A stretch of 64,000 bases of DNA from Geobacter sp. DSM 9736 (lineage in GTDB: Bacteria > Desulfobacterota > Desulfuromonadia > Geobacterales > Geobacteraceae), in NCBI RefSeq assembly GCF_900187405.1, contig NZ_LT896716.1, positions 1,240,001-1,304,000 of the forward strand. The letters are read 5' to 3'. Position 1 is the stretch's first letter. The number at the start of each line of letters is the position of its first letter. Under the pieces are notes generated by a model, which ran no database searches, was not told the origin of the DNA, and saw only the letters and a program-made list of their open reading frames with translations. The position numbers were made by a program, and so were the translations under genes. Positions 47,434 through 57,646 of the stretch are shown here, one piece after another.

Positions 47434-49059
47434 TCAGGCATCTGCCTGGATTTTTGAAAGATAGTATTCATAGTTCCCTTCGTAGGAGCGCATCTCGCCG
47501 TGGTCTATTTCGAACACCCTGTCTACCAGCGACCGGAGAAAGTGTCGATCGTGAGAAACGATGAGAACGGTTCCCGTGAATTCCTTCAGCGCATCCAGCA
47601 GTATCTCACGGGAGCGGATATCCAGGTGGTTTGTGGGTTCGTCCAGTACAAGCAGGTTCACCGGCCTTGCAAGGATCGTCGCCAGCACCACCCTGCTCTT
47701 CTCCCCCCCGGAGAGCGTCTCGACCCGTTTGTCCACTGCGTCGCCGCTAAACAGGAAAGCCGCAAGGAGGTTTCGTATGACGCCTATGCCCGCCAATGGT
47801 ATCGCCTCCTGCACCGTCTCGAAGACCGTCTTCTTTGGGTCAAGGACATCCATGGCGTGCTGACTGAAATACCCGACGGCTACGTTGGCACCCAGAACAA
47901 CAGTGCCCGTCGTTGGCTCTGTCTGCCCCGCCAGCACCTTCAGAAAGGTGGATTTTCCGGCTCCGTTCACCCCCACCACCGCCACCTTGTCACCCCGACG
48001 AACCATACCAGACACCCCGCCGAAAACCGGCTTAGGAGCGCCATCAGGGTTGGACCAGCATTTCGATAATCCATCCATAGCCACCACATCGTCGCCGCTT
48101 CGGGGGGGAGGTGCGAATTCGAATTTCACCATCCTTTCCTCGGCCGGAATCTCGATCCTCTCGATCTTCTCCAGCTTCTTCACCCGTGACTGTACCTGGG
48201 CCGCATGAGAAGCCCGTGCCGCAAATCGGGAAATAAATTCCTCCTCCTTGGCGAGCATCTCCTGCTGCCGTTTGTGCGAAGCCAGCAGCTGCTCCCGCCG
48301 GATTTCCCGCTCGCGTTCGTAAAAATCGTAGTTGCCACTGTAGGTTGTAATCGTCATGTTGGACACTTCAACGATGCGAGAAACTACCCGGTTCATAAAG
48401 TCACGGTCATGGCTCGTCATGAGCAGTGCTCCCGTGAACTCCTCGGCAAGCCACTCTTCGAGCCAGATGATCGACTCGACGTCCAGGTGATTGGTCGGCT
48501 CGTCGAGAAGCAGCACGTCGGGCTGCAGGGTCAGGATGCCTGCCAGCGCTATCCTCATCTTCCACCCGCCACTGAACGACTCCACCGGATGGTTAAAACG
48601 ATCTGGACCTATGCCGAGGCCGGTCAAAACAGCCTGTGCCCTCGTATCAAGCTCGTATCCTCCGGCATGCTCGAACCGCTCTACCGCCTCGCCATATCGT
48701 TCCAGCAGGGCGGCCATCTCCTCATCCGACTGCGGTTCGCACATCGCCGACTCCATCTCTTTCAGCTCCGAAGCCAGCCTGACAGTTTCGGCACACGTAG
48801 CCATAACCTGCTCCAGTGCCGTTTTCCCCGACATCTCCCCCACGTCCTGGGAGAAGTAGCCTATTGTCGTCTTTTTCGCTACGGTCATCTCGCCGGCATC
48901 CGGCTCCTCCTGCCCCGTGATGATGCGAAAGATGGTCGTCTTACCGGCGCCGTTGGGACCGACGAGACCGGTGCGCGTTCCGGAAAGAATCTGAAAGCTC
49001 GCGTCACGGAACAGCACCTGGCTACCGTGCTGGCGTGTAATGTTCGAAAGGTGGATCAT
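47434..49059 (-). CDS. ABC-F ATPase (YbiT-like)
   Basis: A 541-residue soluble protein with two ABC domains: Walker A GPNGAGKTT and GVNGAGKST, signatures around SFSGGWKMR and LSGGEKSR, and a charged linker with RVKKLEKIERIEIP. ABC-F proteins bind the ribosome and assist stalled translation. No acquired-resistance signature. A terminator hairpin lies directly before its binding site. Confidence 0.9.
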   Translation of the reverse strand: MIHLSNITRQHGSQVLFRDASFQILSGTRTGLVGPNGAGKTTIFRIITGQEEPDAGEMTVAKKTTIGYFSQDVGEMSGKTALEQVMATCAETVRLASELKEMESAMCEPQSDEEMAALLERYGEAVERFEHAGGYELDTRAQAVLTGLGIGPDRFNHPVESFSGGWKMRIALAGILTLQPDVLLLDEPTNHLDVESIIWLEEWLAEEFTGALLMTSHDRDFMNRVVSRIVEVSNMTITTYSGNYDFYEREREIRREQLLASHKRQQEMLAKEEEFISRFAARASHAAQVQSRVKKLEKIERIEIPAEERMVKFEFAPPPRSGDDVVAMDGLSKCWSNPDGAPKPVFGGVSGMVRRGDKVAVVGVNGAGKSTFLKVLAGQTEPTTGTVVLGANVAVGYFSQHAMDVLDPKKTVFETVQEAIPLAGIGVIRNLLAAFLFSGDAVDKRVETLSGGEKSRVVLATILARPVNLLVLDEPTNHLDIRSREILLDALKEFTGTVLIVSHDRHFLRSLVDRVFEIDHGEMRSYEGNYEYYLSKIQADA

Positions 49060-49075
49060 GTTCTTCTCTCCTCAA

Positions 49076-49104
49076 TAAAAAACCACAGGAGGGTTCCTGT
49101 GGTT
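49076..49104 (-). terminator. Hairpin-T6 terminator before the ABC-F gene
   Basis: AACCACAGGA-gggt-TCCTGTGGTT followed on the reverse strand by TTTTTT and then directly by GAGGAG of the ABC-F gene. Either the terminator of the polysaccharide operon or an attenuator; twin of the one at 36352. Confidence 0.8.
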
Positions 49105-49159
49105 CGTGCTGAGTCCGTTTATACCACTGCCAGGGGATGAGACGCAACTTCAACCTACC

Positions 49160-50500
49160 TCAGAAGGTTGATTCCTCCGCTCCCGTCAATATCCGTTCAA
49201 CAACCTCCACCCCCTGCATGAAGCTGTGATCCATATTTCCAACCTCGTACTTCCATGCTCCAAAACGCCCACGCGAGTATACCCCCTGGGACTCAAGAAA
49301 CGGGTTGATCACAGCGAGCGCAGCATCCCTGCCGAGGGATGGGACAGGATAGGAGTATGGAATATCGATAAGGTAGCGACTGATTATCCGTTCTCTCTCC
49401 TCTGTAGTGAGCAGGCCTACGTTGACCAGCCCCTGAACCGTGTCTTCGATTATAGTTTCGCGCCTCACCGGTTTATGGGAAGAATATGTCGTTTCGCACA
49501 TCAGCGAGAAGTAGCGGCTTATGTCACCATCCGGCAAGTTCCACGGCGAGTAATTGTGGAAGTTGGTAACCCGGTAAAATGGACAGTTATCCTCGGGGAA
49601 GTACATCCAACATCTACTGTCGCGCCTTTTTCCTTCGACGCCGATTCCGACGATTAGGCCGCTGTTGTGAATGAGCTGGGAAGCCGCCTCATGCACCCGG
49701 GCCGGAACATTCTTGCAGAGGCCGATGAAAATATCGAGAGGGATGGTGGTGATGAGGACGTCATAGTATTCCCGCCGCCCATTGGCAAAGGCAAGCTCTC
49801 GGGCGGCAAGATCGACCTCAATCAGCTCATGGGTGAGCATGATGCGATCCGGGAACCTGCGTGCGATGCCGCTGAATATTGCTCCAGTCCCTCCCCTTTT
49901 CGGAAACCTGAAGGTATTGTTGGGCCCCCAGCTCAGATCGTCGCGACCTTCGGCGATGTTCCGCTCGATCCTCGCCAGATCCACTACGCTCACCCGTTCA
50001 GCGATCCACTCCTTGCTCATCTGCTCCAGCGGTGTGCCCCATACCTTCCGGTTATAGGGTTCCATGAAATGCTTGACGATTCCCGCACCAAACACCGCGT
50101 CCAGCCATTGACTGAAATTGGCAGCACCAGCCAGGTTGCCTTCGAGGTTGCGCAAGCCATCGACGCACTCCTGCAGAACCAGCTCTGGAAGGTACCGTAC
50201 GTTGTTCTGAAAAGGGTACGGGACCCAGGTGCCGCAGGTTCTGACCCAGCTCTCCCGCTGGTGCTCGTAATACTCCCCTTGCAGCGACTCTTCAACAGCT
50301 CTGTCGAAGTAATCGTAGTGGGAGAATAGGACATGGCCGCCGATGTCCCATGTGAAGCCGTTGTCATCGGCAAAGGATGCGGATAGGCCGCCGACATGGT
50401 CGGAAAGCTCATAAACTTGCCACGTTTGATAACCAAGGCTATTAAGACGGTGAGCAGCGCCAATCCCACAGGGGCCCGCGCCTACAATGGAAAAATTCAT
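49160..50500 (-). CDS. FAD-dependent amine-oxidase/UDP-galactopyranose-mutase-like protein
   Basis: A 446-residue flavoprotein: FAD-binding GAGPCGIGAAHRL, YELSDHVGGLSASF, then the mutase-like PYNRKVWGTPLEQMSKEW and a final GRFGAWKYEVGNMDHSFMQG. The family joins sugar-nucleotide mutases and amine oxidases; the polysaccharide operon favours a sugar role. Its ATG overlaps the stop of the preceding glycosyltransferase (ATGA). Confidence 0.72.
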   Translation of the reverse strand: MNFSIVGAGPCGIGAAHRLNSLGYQTWQVYELSDHVGGLSASFADDNGFTWDIGGHVLFSHYDYFDRAVEESLQGEYYEHQRESWVRTCGTWVPYPFQNNVRYLPELVLQECVDGLRNLEGNLAGAANFSQWLDAVFGAGIVKHFMEPYNRKVWGTPLEQMSKEWIAERVSVVDLARIERNIAEGRDDLSWGPNNTFRFPKRGGTGAIFSGIARRFPDRIMLTHELIEVDLAARELAFANGRREYYDVLITTIPLDIFIGLCKNVPARVHEAASQLIHNSGLIVGIGVEGKRRDSRCWMYFPEDNCPFYRVTNFHNYSPWNLPDGDISRYFSLMCETTYSSHKPVRRETIIEDTVQGLVNVGLLTTEERERIISRYLIDIPYSYPVPSLGRDAALAVINPFLESQGVYSRGRFGAWKYEVGNMDHSFMQGVEVVERILTGAEESTF

Positions 50501-51732
50501 GGTACCTGCAGTAGCGCTTGGCTGCTCTGGCGCACAACGCTGAGACTCTCAACATGTTCGCGAAAAAGCTCTTCATAAGACTTGTACATTGTATTTAACG
50601 AGAAAAGCTCATTTACTCTTTCTCGCGAGTTTTCAACACACTTGGCCATATCAGGTTCATCGCGAAGAAATTCAATTATCGCCTTTTGTAGAAGGTCAGG
50701 CCTTTTCGGCAGTACAATGGCTCCATAAGCAGTGCATTCTATCTCTGATGAGGTTTCACTTCCAAGAATCTCTGCAGGACCTGTTTTACACCTCGTTGCT
50801 ATAACAGGTGTACCTATTGCCATGGATTCAACCAATACAAGTCCAAATCCTTCAAAAAGTGAGCTAGAGACAAGACATCGAGCTTTCTTTATGTATTTGT
50901 AGGGATTCGATCTATATCCAGCAAAAACGACTTTATCCGATAGACCGAGCTTCGAAGATAGTTTCTTAAGTGCCGAGGTATGACACTTTTCAGGTGAAAC
51001 ATCATCGCCTAGTATCAATAGATTTAAATCATTGAAATGTTCTGTAACGGCTTTGAATGATTGTAAAAGATAAGTAAGTCCTTTCTGATAAGAAATTCTA
51101 CCTACAGTTATTATATAATTGTCACTAATATCTATATCTTCGATTGGTTCCTCGGATTTTATTTGAACCCTATCAATATCTATTCCATTATATATAACTC
51201 GCACTCTGTTTGAAATTCTGCTTCCGCATATATCGATAAGATCAGACATCCCTTCTTTTGACACGCACACCACACAATCGGCCAAATTATAGTAATGTTT
51301 GGTAATAAGCTTTTTTAACCATGTGAGGGTTTTGTATTTGATTTCATAACACATCGATGCGTAGGTGTTAATGTGATCAGATATAATACACGTAACAGGA
51401 AAAGATACTTGATTACCTTTACAGGCTAGAACATTAACAAGATTATTGATCCACAACCCGCTATAGACGATGTCAGGTTTAATCCGATTAAGTAGCGCCG
51501 CGATTTTAGCAGACAGCCCGTATATTTTTACAAAATCCAATATCCCGTCTATATTTGTATTAAAACCGTACACTTTGACGCCCTCAGGGAGAGAATCTAA
51601 CAATACACCTTTAGCCTGAAACAGGATCAAAGAACATTCATGGCCGTTACTGGTCAGATTTCGTATTAAGTCCAGATAAATATTCTCCGTTCCACCTGAT
51701 TCAAAATGATGCAATAAAAAAGAAATTTTCAT
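50497..51732 (-). CDS. Glycosyltransferase family 4
   Basis: 411 residues in a GT-B fold: ISFLLHHFESGGTENIYLDL at the front, KGLTYLLQSFKAV, the donor-site segment and ARCLVSSSLFEGFGLVLVESMAIGTPVIATRC at the end. The DNA is visibly richer in A and T than its neighbours, so it may have been acquired. Start chosen at ATG 51732 after GAGGG. Confidence 0.85.
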   Translation of the reverse strand: MKISFLLHHFESGGTENIYLDLIRNLTSNGHECSLILFQAKGVLLDSLPEGVKVYGFNTNIDGILDFVKIYGLSAKIAALLNRIKPDIVYSGLWINNLVNVLACKGNQVSFPVTCIISDHINTYASMCYEIKYKTLTWLKKLITKHYYNLADCVVCVSKEGMSDLIDICGSRISNRVRVIYNGIDIDRVQIKSEEPIEDIDISDNYIITVGRISYQKGLTYLLQSFKAVTEHFNDLNLLILGDDVSPEKCHTSALKKLSSKLGLSDKVVFAGYRSNPYKYIKKARCLVSSSLFEGFGLVLVESMAIGTPVIATRCKTGPAEILGSETSSEIECTAYGAIVLPKRPDLLQKAIIEFLRDEPDMAKCVENSRERVNELFSLNTMYKSYEELFREHVESLSVVRQSSQALLQVP

Positions 51733-51734
51733 AT

Positions 51735-52460
51735 TCAACCCTCTATAGCAAAAGATGACATAACACCAGAGTCTACTTGGATCAATGTATTACATATTGA
51801 ATTAAGCTGCTCGATATTGTGGCTCACAATGATCATGCTTTTGCCGCTCTGTCTAATCTTCATCAATCTTTCCAGACAACGAGCCTGAAAACGTTCATCC
51901 CCTACTGCCAGAACCTCATCAAACAAGAAAATGTCTGCCGGGCTGTGAACTGCTATGGAAAAAGCCAGACGAAGATACATGCCGGAAGAATATTTTTTTA
52001 CCGGCACATTCACAAAGTCCTGTAATTCCGAAAATTCCATTATTTCACCGAGCTTCCTCTTTGTTTCACGGACGGAAAGACCTAGAATGCTACCATTCAT
52101 GTAGATGTTTTCTATACCAGTCAAATCTGGATGCATACCGGCACCCAGCTCAATCAACGGGGCAACCCTGCCATCGACGTTGATGCTGCCTCTTGTAGGA
52201 TAGGTCACATTTGAGATAAGTTTCAGTGAAGTACTCTTACCGGAGCCATTCGGTCCATACAATCCAAGGCACTGTCCGCGACGCACATCGAGACTCACGT
52301 CTCTCAATGCCCAGAATTCCCCATCATCTAATTCTGCATTATGATTTCTGCGCCTGGTAAAGAGGTTGATGATTTCCTCTCTTATCGAATTATTCATCAC
52401 AGGTCGCTTGGAATATTTTTTCCATACGTTTCTGAATTGTATGACTGGTTCAGATAACAT
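51735..52460 (-). CDS. ABC polysaccharide exporter ATPase (Wzt/TagH-like)
   Basis: A 241-residue ATPase with GPNGSGKST, VKKYSSGMYLRLAFSIAVHS and LFDEVLAVGDERFQ, the pattern of O-antigen and teichoic acid exporters. It lacks the extra C-terminal glycan-binding domain of some Wzt proteins. The ATG overlaps the permease stop, with AAAGGG nine bases upstream. Confidence 0.88.
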   Translation of the reverse strand: MLSEPVIQFRNVWKKYSKRPVMNNSIREEIINLFTRRRNHNAELDDGEFWALRDVSLDVRRGQCLGLYGPNGSGKSTSLKLISNVTYPTRGSINVDGRVAPLIELGAGMHPDLTGIENIYMNGSILGLSVRETKRKLGEIMEFSELQDFVNVPVKKYSSGMYLRLAFSIAVHSPADIFLFDEVLAVGDERFQARCLERLMKIRQSGKSMIIVSHNIEQLNSICNTLIQVDSGVMSSFAIEG

Positions 52461-53223
52461 CGGCGAATGCCCTTTCGATACGGATGAAGATGCGGTACAC
52501 AATGAAATACAGCACCAATACTCCGCACGTCATCAGTCCCATCTGCCACAAAACAACTCCTCTTCCCTCTATACTTACACGTCTCATATTCTCGACTATG
52601 AACGTCAAGGGATTGAGAAAAAGGACCCACTTCCAGCGATTATCCACTGCATCAATCGAGTAAACCACCGGCGTGGCGAAAAATATGAACTGTAGTACAA
52701 AGTTAGAGGCCATTTTCACATCCCGATACCATACATTCAGTGCAGCAAGCAAAAGTGAAATCGATGTCGTATAGATCACAAGTAAGACCATAAGAGGAAA
52801 GATCCACAGAATATTGTATGTCAACGGCGTACCGTATATCAGGAGCAGAAGGAAATATATAAGAAGGCCGACGAGATAATCTATAAAGTTGATAGCCACT
52901 CCGGACAGCGTGATTATTTCTCGTGGAAAATATATTTTGGTAACCAGATTGAAGTTGCCCGAGAGACTTGTAACTGCAAAATTGGCGGCCCCTGAAAAGA
53001 AAGTCCAAGGGAGAACACCGGCATAAAAAAACAATACATACGGGTACCCTTTGTGGGTGGTATTCAGGATAACTCCGAAAATGAACGTGAAAAGCGCCAT
53101 TAGACTTAATGGCTGTATCACTGCCCACAGAAGGCCGATGAGTGTCTGCTTGTAGCGGATAAGGAACTCCCGCCATATAAAAACCAGCAGAAGATCCTTA
53201 TATGAGGCGAGACGATTTATCAT
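52450..53223 (-). CDS. ABC polysaccharide exporter permease (Wzm/TagG-like)
   Basis: 257 residues of an ABC-2 permease with six helices and the typical front LLLVFIWREFLIRYKQTLIGLLWAVIQP. Pairs with the ATPase downstream to export a lipid-linked glycan across the inner membrane. Overlaps the glycosyltransferase by four bases. Confidence 0.88.
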   Translation of the reverse strand: MINRLASYKDLLLVFIWREFLIRYKQTLIGLLWAVIQPLSLMALFTFIFGVILNTTHKGYPYVLFFYAGVLPWTFFSGAANFAVTSLSGNFNLVTKIYFPREIITLSGVAINFIDYLVGLLIYFLLLLIYGTPLTYNILWIFPLMVLLVIYTTSISLLLAALNVWYRDVKMASNFVLQFIFFATPVVYSIDAVDNRWKWVLFLNPLTFIVENMRRVSIEGRGVVLWQMGLMTCGVLVLYFIVYRIFIRIERAFADVI

Positions 53224-54122
53224 TTGTAGGCTTGCTCCCGTACGCCTCTAACAGCATCGATAAGGCCAAACATGAATCCCCTGCCGAATGCCCCCTGTTC
53301 CCGAAATTTACGCACCGGCAGTATTGACAGAGGTGCGTGGCGTGCACAATTAAGTAACAGGAGCAACCAGATCGGGTGGGAGTAACGAGCCTTCAGGGTG
53401 TAGAAGGAATACCCGACAGCTCGTGGCTTGCGGGTATTGGGCACCAGTAGCGGCGGATGGTAGTACTGGAGTCTCTTAGTCGTCACTGCTATTTTCCCTG
53501 CAATGGCGAAGCGGGTTACGAACTCAACATCCTCCTGGCCGACGAAAGGAGCGACAAAACCTCCAAGCTCCCGGAGGACCTCGCGTCGATAGGCAGTGCA
53601 ACGACTGGACATAAAAAAGGGATCGTGAAAGGAGTACCTGTCTTCAATGCAGCCGTAACTTGCCAGACCGAACGGTACGATGGCGTCGCCCTCAGGATGC
53701 TGAGCGAACATGGAATGAAGAACCGACAGGAAGTCGTTCTGCAAAATCACCGTGTCGTCATCGAGGAAAAGAATGTATTCCCCTCGCGACAGCCCGAGGC
53801 CGTAGTTTCTGGAATACCCCATCAATCCATGGTGCTTGTCCAGAGGAGCATAAACAACCGGCAGCAGAGCTGAAAAACCTTCCGCCAGTGCCCTCCCCTC
53901 TTCACTCCCTCCCCGGTCCTCTACGAGAATGACCTCGAACAGATCACTCGGGATATCCTGCTGGACCAGGGACCATAATATCCCCTCAAGAACATTCAGA
54001 CGGCCATAAAAGTTTATAATACAGGATAGCTTTATCCCATCCCGCGCCGGAGGCACTTCGCAGTCCCCCCGCAGGTCGAAAGGAAAGAGCTTGTAAAGCG
54101 TTTTCAAAACTATCTTTCGCAT
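53220..54122 (-). CDS. Glycosyltransferase family 2
   Basis: 300 residues, GT-A fold: LSCIINFYGRLNVLEGILWS, the nucleotide-sugar region and FLDDDTVILQNDF with the metal-binding DxD, plus the acceptor region AFVGQEDVEFVTR. It would add a sugar to the growing glycan. Short AGGA site before the ATG. Confidence 0.87.
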   Translation of the reverse strand: MRKIVLKTLYKLFPFDLRGDCEVPPARDGIKLSCIINFYGRLNVLEGILWSLVQQDIPSDLFEVILVEDRGGSEEGRALAEGFSALLPVVYAPLDKHHGLMGYSRNYGLGLSRGEYILFLDDDTVILQNDFLSVLHSMFAQHPEGDAIVPFGLASYGCIEDRYSFHDPFFMSSRCTAYRREVLRELGGFVAPFVGQEDVEFVTRFAIAGKIAVTTKRLQYYHPPLLVPNTRKPRAVGYSFYTLKARYSHPIWLLLLLNCARHAPLSILPVRKFREQGAFGRGFMFGLIDAVRGVREQAYK

Positions 54123-54128
54123 AATATC

Positions 54129-54980
54129 CTAAAAATAAAGTCGCCAGCCGATGATGAATGCCCAGGCAAGGCTGACCAGCAGAAGCGGCGTATCTTTCAG
54201 CAACAACTCGGTCGGGTCGCCGCTTTGCCCGGACTTCACGCTCATGATGTAGCGAAGGAGACCGAAGCAGCAGAGCGGAACCGTATAAAATAGATAGTTT
54301 CGGGAAAGGGTGTACATTCCGTACGTCACAAGAACGGCTCCACCCGTCAAATACATGGCTCCGTCAAGGAATCCATCGGGGTAGCCAGAGAGACTTTTTC
54401 GATGCAGACGCGCATCTTCCCCGAGGCTGCGCTTCTCCGTAAGCCGCTTCCCGATGCTGAGGAAGAGCGCCAGCAGAAACACAGTAAGAAAGAGCCAGTC
54501 CGAGATAGCAACAGCAAAAATCTCGCCACCAGCTTCAAGCCGGATGATGAACCCCGTGGCGATACAGAAAATATCGACGAGGGAATATTCCTTAAGTTTC
54601 ACCGAGTAAGAAATGGAGACGAGAAGGTAGAGGACAAGGTAGACGAAAAAACGCGGCGAAGCAATGAGTGCTGCGACCAGCAGGGAGCCACAGACCAGCG
54701 CCAGCGACAGTACAGCACCGGCGATCCGGGAGACTGCTCCGGAGGAAATCGGGCGGGCCTGCTTTCGGGGGTGATGGGCGTCCTGCTCATGATCCAGAAT
54801 GTCATTCAGAACATACGTGGCGCTCGAACCCAGACAGAAGGCCGTAAGCGGCAGAAGGCCCTCAACAGCAAGCCCCAGCGTCATCTGCCCTCCCAGAAAC
54901 GGAGGGAAATAAAGCATCAGGTTCTTCAGCCACTGATGAGGGCGGAGGAGTTTTATATAAGCAAGCCACACGTCAGACAT
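54129..54980 (-). CDS. UbiA-family prenyltransferase (decaprenyl-phosphate phosphoribosyltransferase-like)
   Basis: A 283-residue membrane enzyme with about eight helices. The front LLRPHQWLKNLMLYFPPFLGG and first Asp motif NDILDHEQDAHHP fit the branch that puts 5-phosphoribose onto prenyl phosphate, a step to lipid-linked arabinose-type donors. The substrate is inferred. Its ATG overlaps the upstream stop by eight bases. Confidence 0.8.
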   Translation of the reverse strand: MSDVWLAYIKLLRPHQWLKNLMLYFPPFLGGQMTLGLAVEGLLPLTAFCLGSSATYVLNDILDHEQDAHHPRKQARPISSGAVSRIAGAVLSLALVCGSLLVAALIASPRFFVYLVLYLLVSISYSVKLKEYSLVDIFCIATGFIIRLEAGGEIFAVAISDWLFLTVFLLALFLSIGKRLTEKRSLGEDARLHRKSLSGYPDGFLDGAMYLTGGAVLVTYGMYTLSRNYLFYTVPLCCFGLLRYIMSVKSGQSGDPTELLLKDTPLLLVSLAWAFIIGWRLYF

Positions 54981-56766
54981 TGCTTATCTTTGCTCGTTTC
55001 ATAAGTTTGATAGCGAAAGCTTTATAGGGACTCCCTTGCTCAAATTTTTCTGAAGCTTTTGCGAAATATTTCAAAGCTCGCCCACTCTCTTGTAATGATA
55101 ATGCAATCTTACCAAGCATATAATGCACTTCAGCGGAAGGCTCGAGAGCATAAAGTCTGTCAGATGCATCCATTATGCTCGCGACGACTGCCTGCCGCTG
55201 CGACGGAGGACATTCCACAAGCCGTCCCTGGTGTACATGTATCAGCTCTTCATATGCAAGAATGGATTTGCCCTTCGTTTTCTTTACGACCTTTTGCAGA
55301 ACCTCAAGACATTCCTGGTATCTCTTCTGCTCACGAAGCACCGATGCATAATTAAGATCGAATTTTTCGTCATACACGAAGCTGTAGAGCGACCTGGCTA
55401 TCGCCATCTCTCTTTCTGCCCCTGCAATGTCGCCACTCCTATAGAGAGCAATGCCATACATGTTCCTGACCTCGTTAAAGTCTGGAACCTTTTTGACTGT
55501 ATCGGCATAAAGGGAAAGATTGCTGCACCATGCAAGATTTCGCTGGGCTGTCCCTACCAGTGCAGCACAAAAAAGAGGAACAAACGCCCACTTCCAACGA
55601 GCTAAGGGGGCCGGTCGAGACAAGTTCTTCACGCTGAGTTGAAGAATCCCGTTAAAAGGGGAGATCCGTGGTTGCTGTTCCCACCTTTCAAATAACTGAT
55701 GCATAGCATGCACAGCCGCGGTCACAATAAAAGCCGAGGCCATGTAGACATAACGTTCAGAAAACGGGGTCCATGCTATCTGACCAAATGCAATCACAAA
55801 GGATGGAATAATCAGCCCGACGCCAGCGACAAAGACAGCGGAAAGCAGGCTTCTGCGCCACAGTATCCATATGCACAACATAACGAGAGGCAAAGCCATC
55901 AGTTCATATAAAGGATCGATCTGAACGATCGCGAAGTTGAGAGGAAACGGCCAGAATATCTTCTTCAAGTAAAACCCGAAGCTTCGCAGGATCAGCATGA
56001 ATGAATAGAGCGGACTGATCTCCCAGTACTGCAACGTCAAGCCTATGTTGCTCTTGTTCGATATAAAAGCTGAACTCCGGAAAAAGAAAAAAAAGACACC
56101 GGCCCCTGCAACTGCCAGTACCATTAGTGATTTGGAGACAGCATTTCCACGTGCGTTACCACCTTCTTCCACCTTGGCGACTATGAACAGTGCCCCCCCC
56201 AAAAGGAATCCAAGGGCGCTTTCCTTGGACATGAACCCGCAACAAAGCGCTAGCGCAGATGCTGCCACATATCGAACTGATCCCGTTTTTCGAAACCTTA
56301 TCAGAAGTATTGCAGCGGTAAGTATAAATACCAACGCAAGGGGGTCTGTTCTTCCGGATACCCAGCTTACCGATTCGACATTGACAGGATGGAGGCCAAA
56401 AGCCAAGGCGCAGATAAGAGGAATATAGGTGTTACCAACCTCCTGCCTTGCTACAAGCTCTCGCGATAAAAAGAACACCAGGAGTGCGTTCAAGAGATGA
56501 AGCAAGATATTCTCAAGATGCATGAAGCTGCTATTGAGACCCCAGAAGTACTTGTCCAGGTAGAAGCTGAGCCCCAACAGCGGGCGGTAGTAAAGTCCGT
56601 TCCCATATCCTGGCAGGAATAGGGACTTTAGCGATAGAGTATCCTGGTGCTCAATCGCCCGGATCATACCGATGTCGTCAACCTGATTGAACTCGGCGAA
56701 TATAGCGGGATAATAGGCTGCTAGTACAAGCGCAGATACAAGCAGCAATTGAAACCTGACTCTCAT
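54973..56766 (-). CDS. GT-C type membrane glycosyltransferase with C-terminal TPRs
   Basis: 597 residues: about ten to twelve helices with the DD pair in the first outside loop (FNQVDDIGMIRA), HLENILLHLLNALLVFFLSREL and HPVNVESVSWVSGRTDPLA, which are typical of TMTC/O-mannosyl-type enzymes using lipid-linked sugars. TPR-like repeats fill about 420-590. It would glycosylate a protein or glycan on the outer face. Confidence 0.82.
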   Translation of the reverse strand: MRVRFQLLLVSALVLAAYYPAIFAEFNQVDDIGMIRAIEHQDTLSLKSLFLPGYGNGLYYRPLLGLSFYLDKYFWGLNSSFMHLENILLHLLNALLVFFLSRELVARQEVGNTYIPLICALAFGLHPVNVESVSWVSGRTDPLALVFILTAAILLIRFRKTGSVRYVAASALALCCGFMSKESALGFLLGGALFIVAKVEEGGNARGNAVSKSLMVLAVAGAGVFFFFFRSSAFISNKSNIGLTLQYWEISPLYSFMLILRSFGFYLKKIFWPFPLNFAIVQIDPLYELMALPLVMLCIWILWRRSLLSAVFVAGVGLIIPSFVIAFGQIAWTPFSERYVYMASAFIVTAAVHAMHQLFERWEQQPRISPFNGILQLSVKNLSRPAPLARWKWAFVPLFCAALVGTAQRNLAWCSNLSLYADTVKKVPDFNEVRNMYGIALYRSGDIAGAEREMAIARSLYSFVYDEKFDLNYASVLREQKRYQECLEVLQKVVKKTKGKSILAYEELIHVHQGRLVECPPSQRQAVVASIMDASDRLYALEPSAEVHYMLGKIALSLQESGRALKYFAKASEKFEQGSPYKAFAIKLMKRAKISNV

Positions 56767-57626
56767 CTGTTCACATTCACCAGCCTGAGGAAAAAGTCCT
56801 CGAGGCTCTTTCGGTCCGGCTCAATAAGAACCACTTCGGACTCTCCTGGCAGTTCAGTCAGGAATCTTTGCAGATCTTGTTTTTGTACATAAACCTGCCG
56901 CACCCCTGACACATCTTGAAGATGGACGGTATAGCCCTCTATCCTTTCCCGCAATATGGAACCCACTTCTTCTACACGCTCGAGTTTTCCTCGGACTATT
57001 ATACCCACCCTGTCGCAAATGGATTCGACATCAGAGGTGATATGTGTGCTGAAAAAAACAGATTTTCCCTGCTTCTTCAGTTCGAGCAGTATCTCCTTCA
57101 CCAACGCGCGTCCGACCGGATCAAGGCCACTCATCGGCTCGTCGAGTATGTAGAGGTCAGGGTCATGCACAAGCACCTGAGCAAGTCCAAGGCGCTGAAC
57201 CATCCCTTTGCTATAGCTTCGCACCTGCCTCTTTCTCGCTTCCCAGAGGTCCATCCTCTTCAGAATTTTCTCCATATCTTCATAAGCGCTTAAGCGAGGC
57301 AAGCCGAACGTGTCGCAGACAAAAAGAAGATATTCCTCTGCGGTCAGAAAATCATAGAAGGAAGGGTTTTCAGGAAGGTAGCCAACCCTTGTGCGGGAGT
57401 TGCCATCTCTGGAATCAAGGCCAAATATTCGGGCCGATCCAACTGTCGGGGCAATAAGGCCCATCATTATCTTTATGGTAGTACTTTTGCCGGCACCGTT
57501 CGGTCCCAAAAAACCGAAGATCTCGCCAGGGTTAACGAGAAGCGAAAGATCTTTCAACGCTTCCACTTTGGTCCCCTGCTTCCCCCTGTATGTTTTGGAG
57601 ACTCCTGTGAGTTCAATTGCATTCAT
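56763..57626 (-). CDS. ABC transporter ATPase (ABC-2 / CcmA type)
   Basis: A 287-residue ATPase: GPNGAGKSTTIK, YSKGMVQRLGLAQVLVHDPDLYILDEPMSGLDP. Works with the permease at 58504. Best start is the ATG at 57626. Overlaps the following gene by four bases. Confidence 0.87.
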   Translation of the reverse strand: MNAIELTGVSKTYRGKQGTKVEALKDLSLLVNPGEIFGFLGPNGAGKSTTIKIMMGLIAPTVGSARIFGLDSRDGNSRTRVGYLPENPSFYDFLTAEEYLLFVCDTFGLPRLSAYEDMEKILKRMDLWEARKRQVRSYSKGMVQRLGLAQVLVHDPDLYILDEPMSGLDPVGRALVKEILLELKKQGKSVFFSTHITSDVESICDRVGIIVRGKLERVEEVGSILRERIEGYTVHLQDVSGVRQVYVQKQDLQRFLTELPGESEVVLIEPDRKSLEDFFLRLVNVNR

Positions 57627-57646
57627 AGCATACATTCCTCACCCTG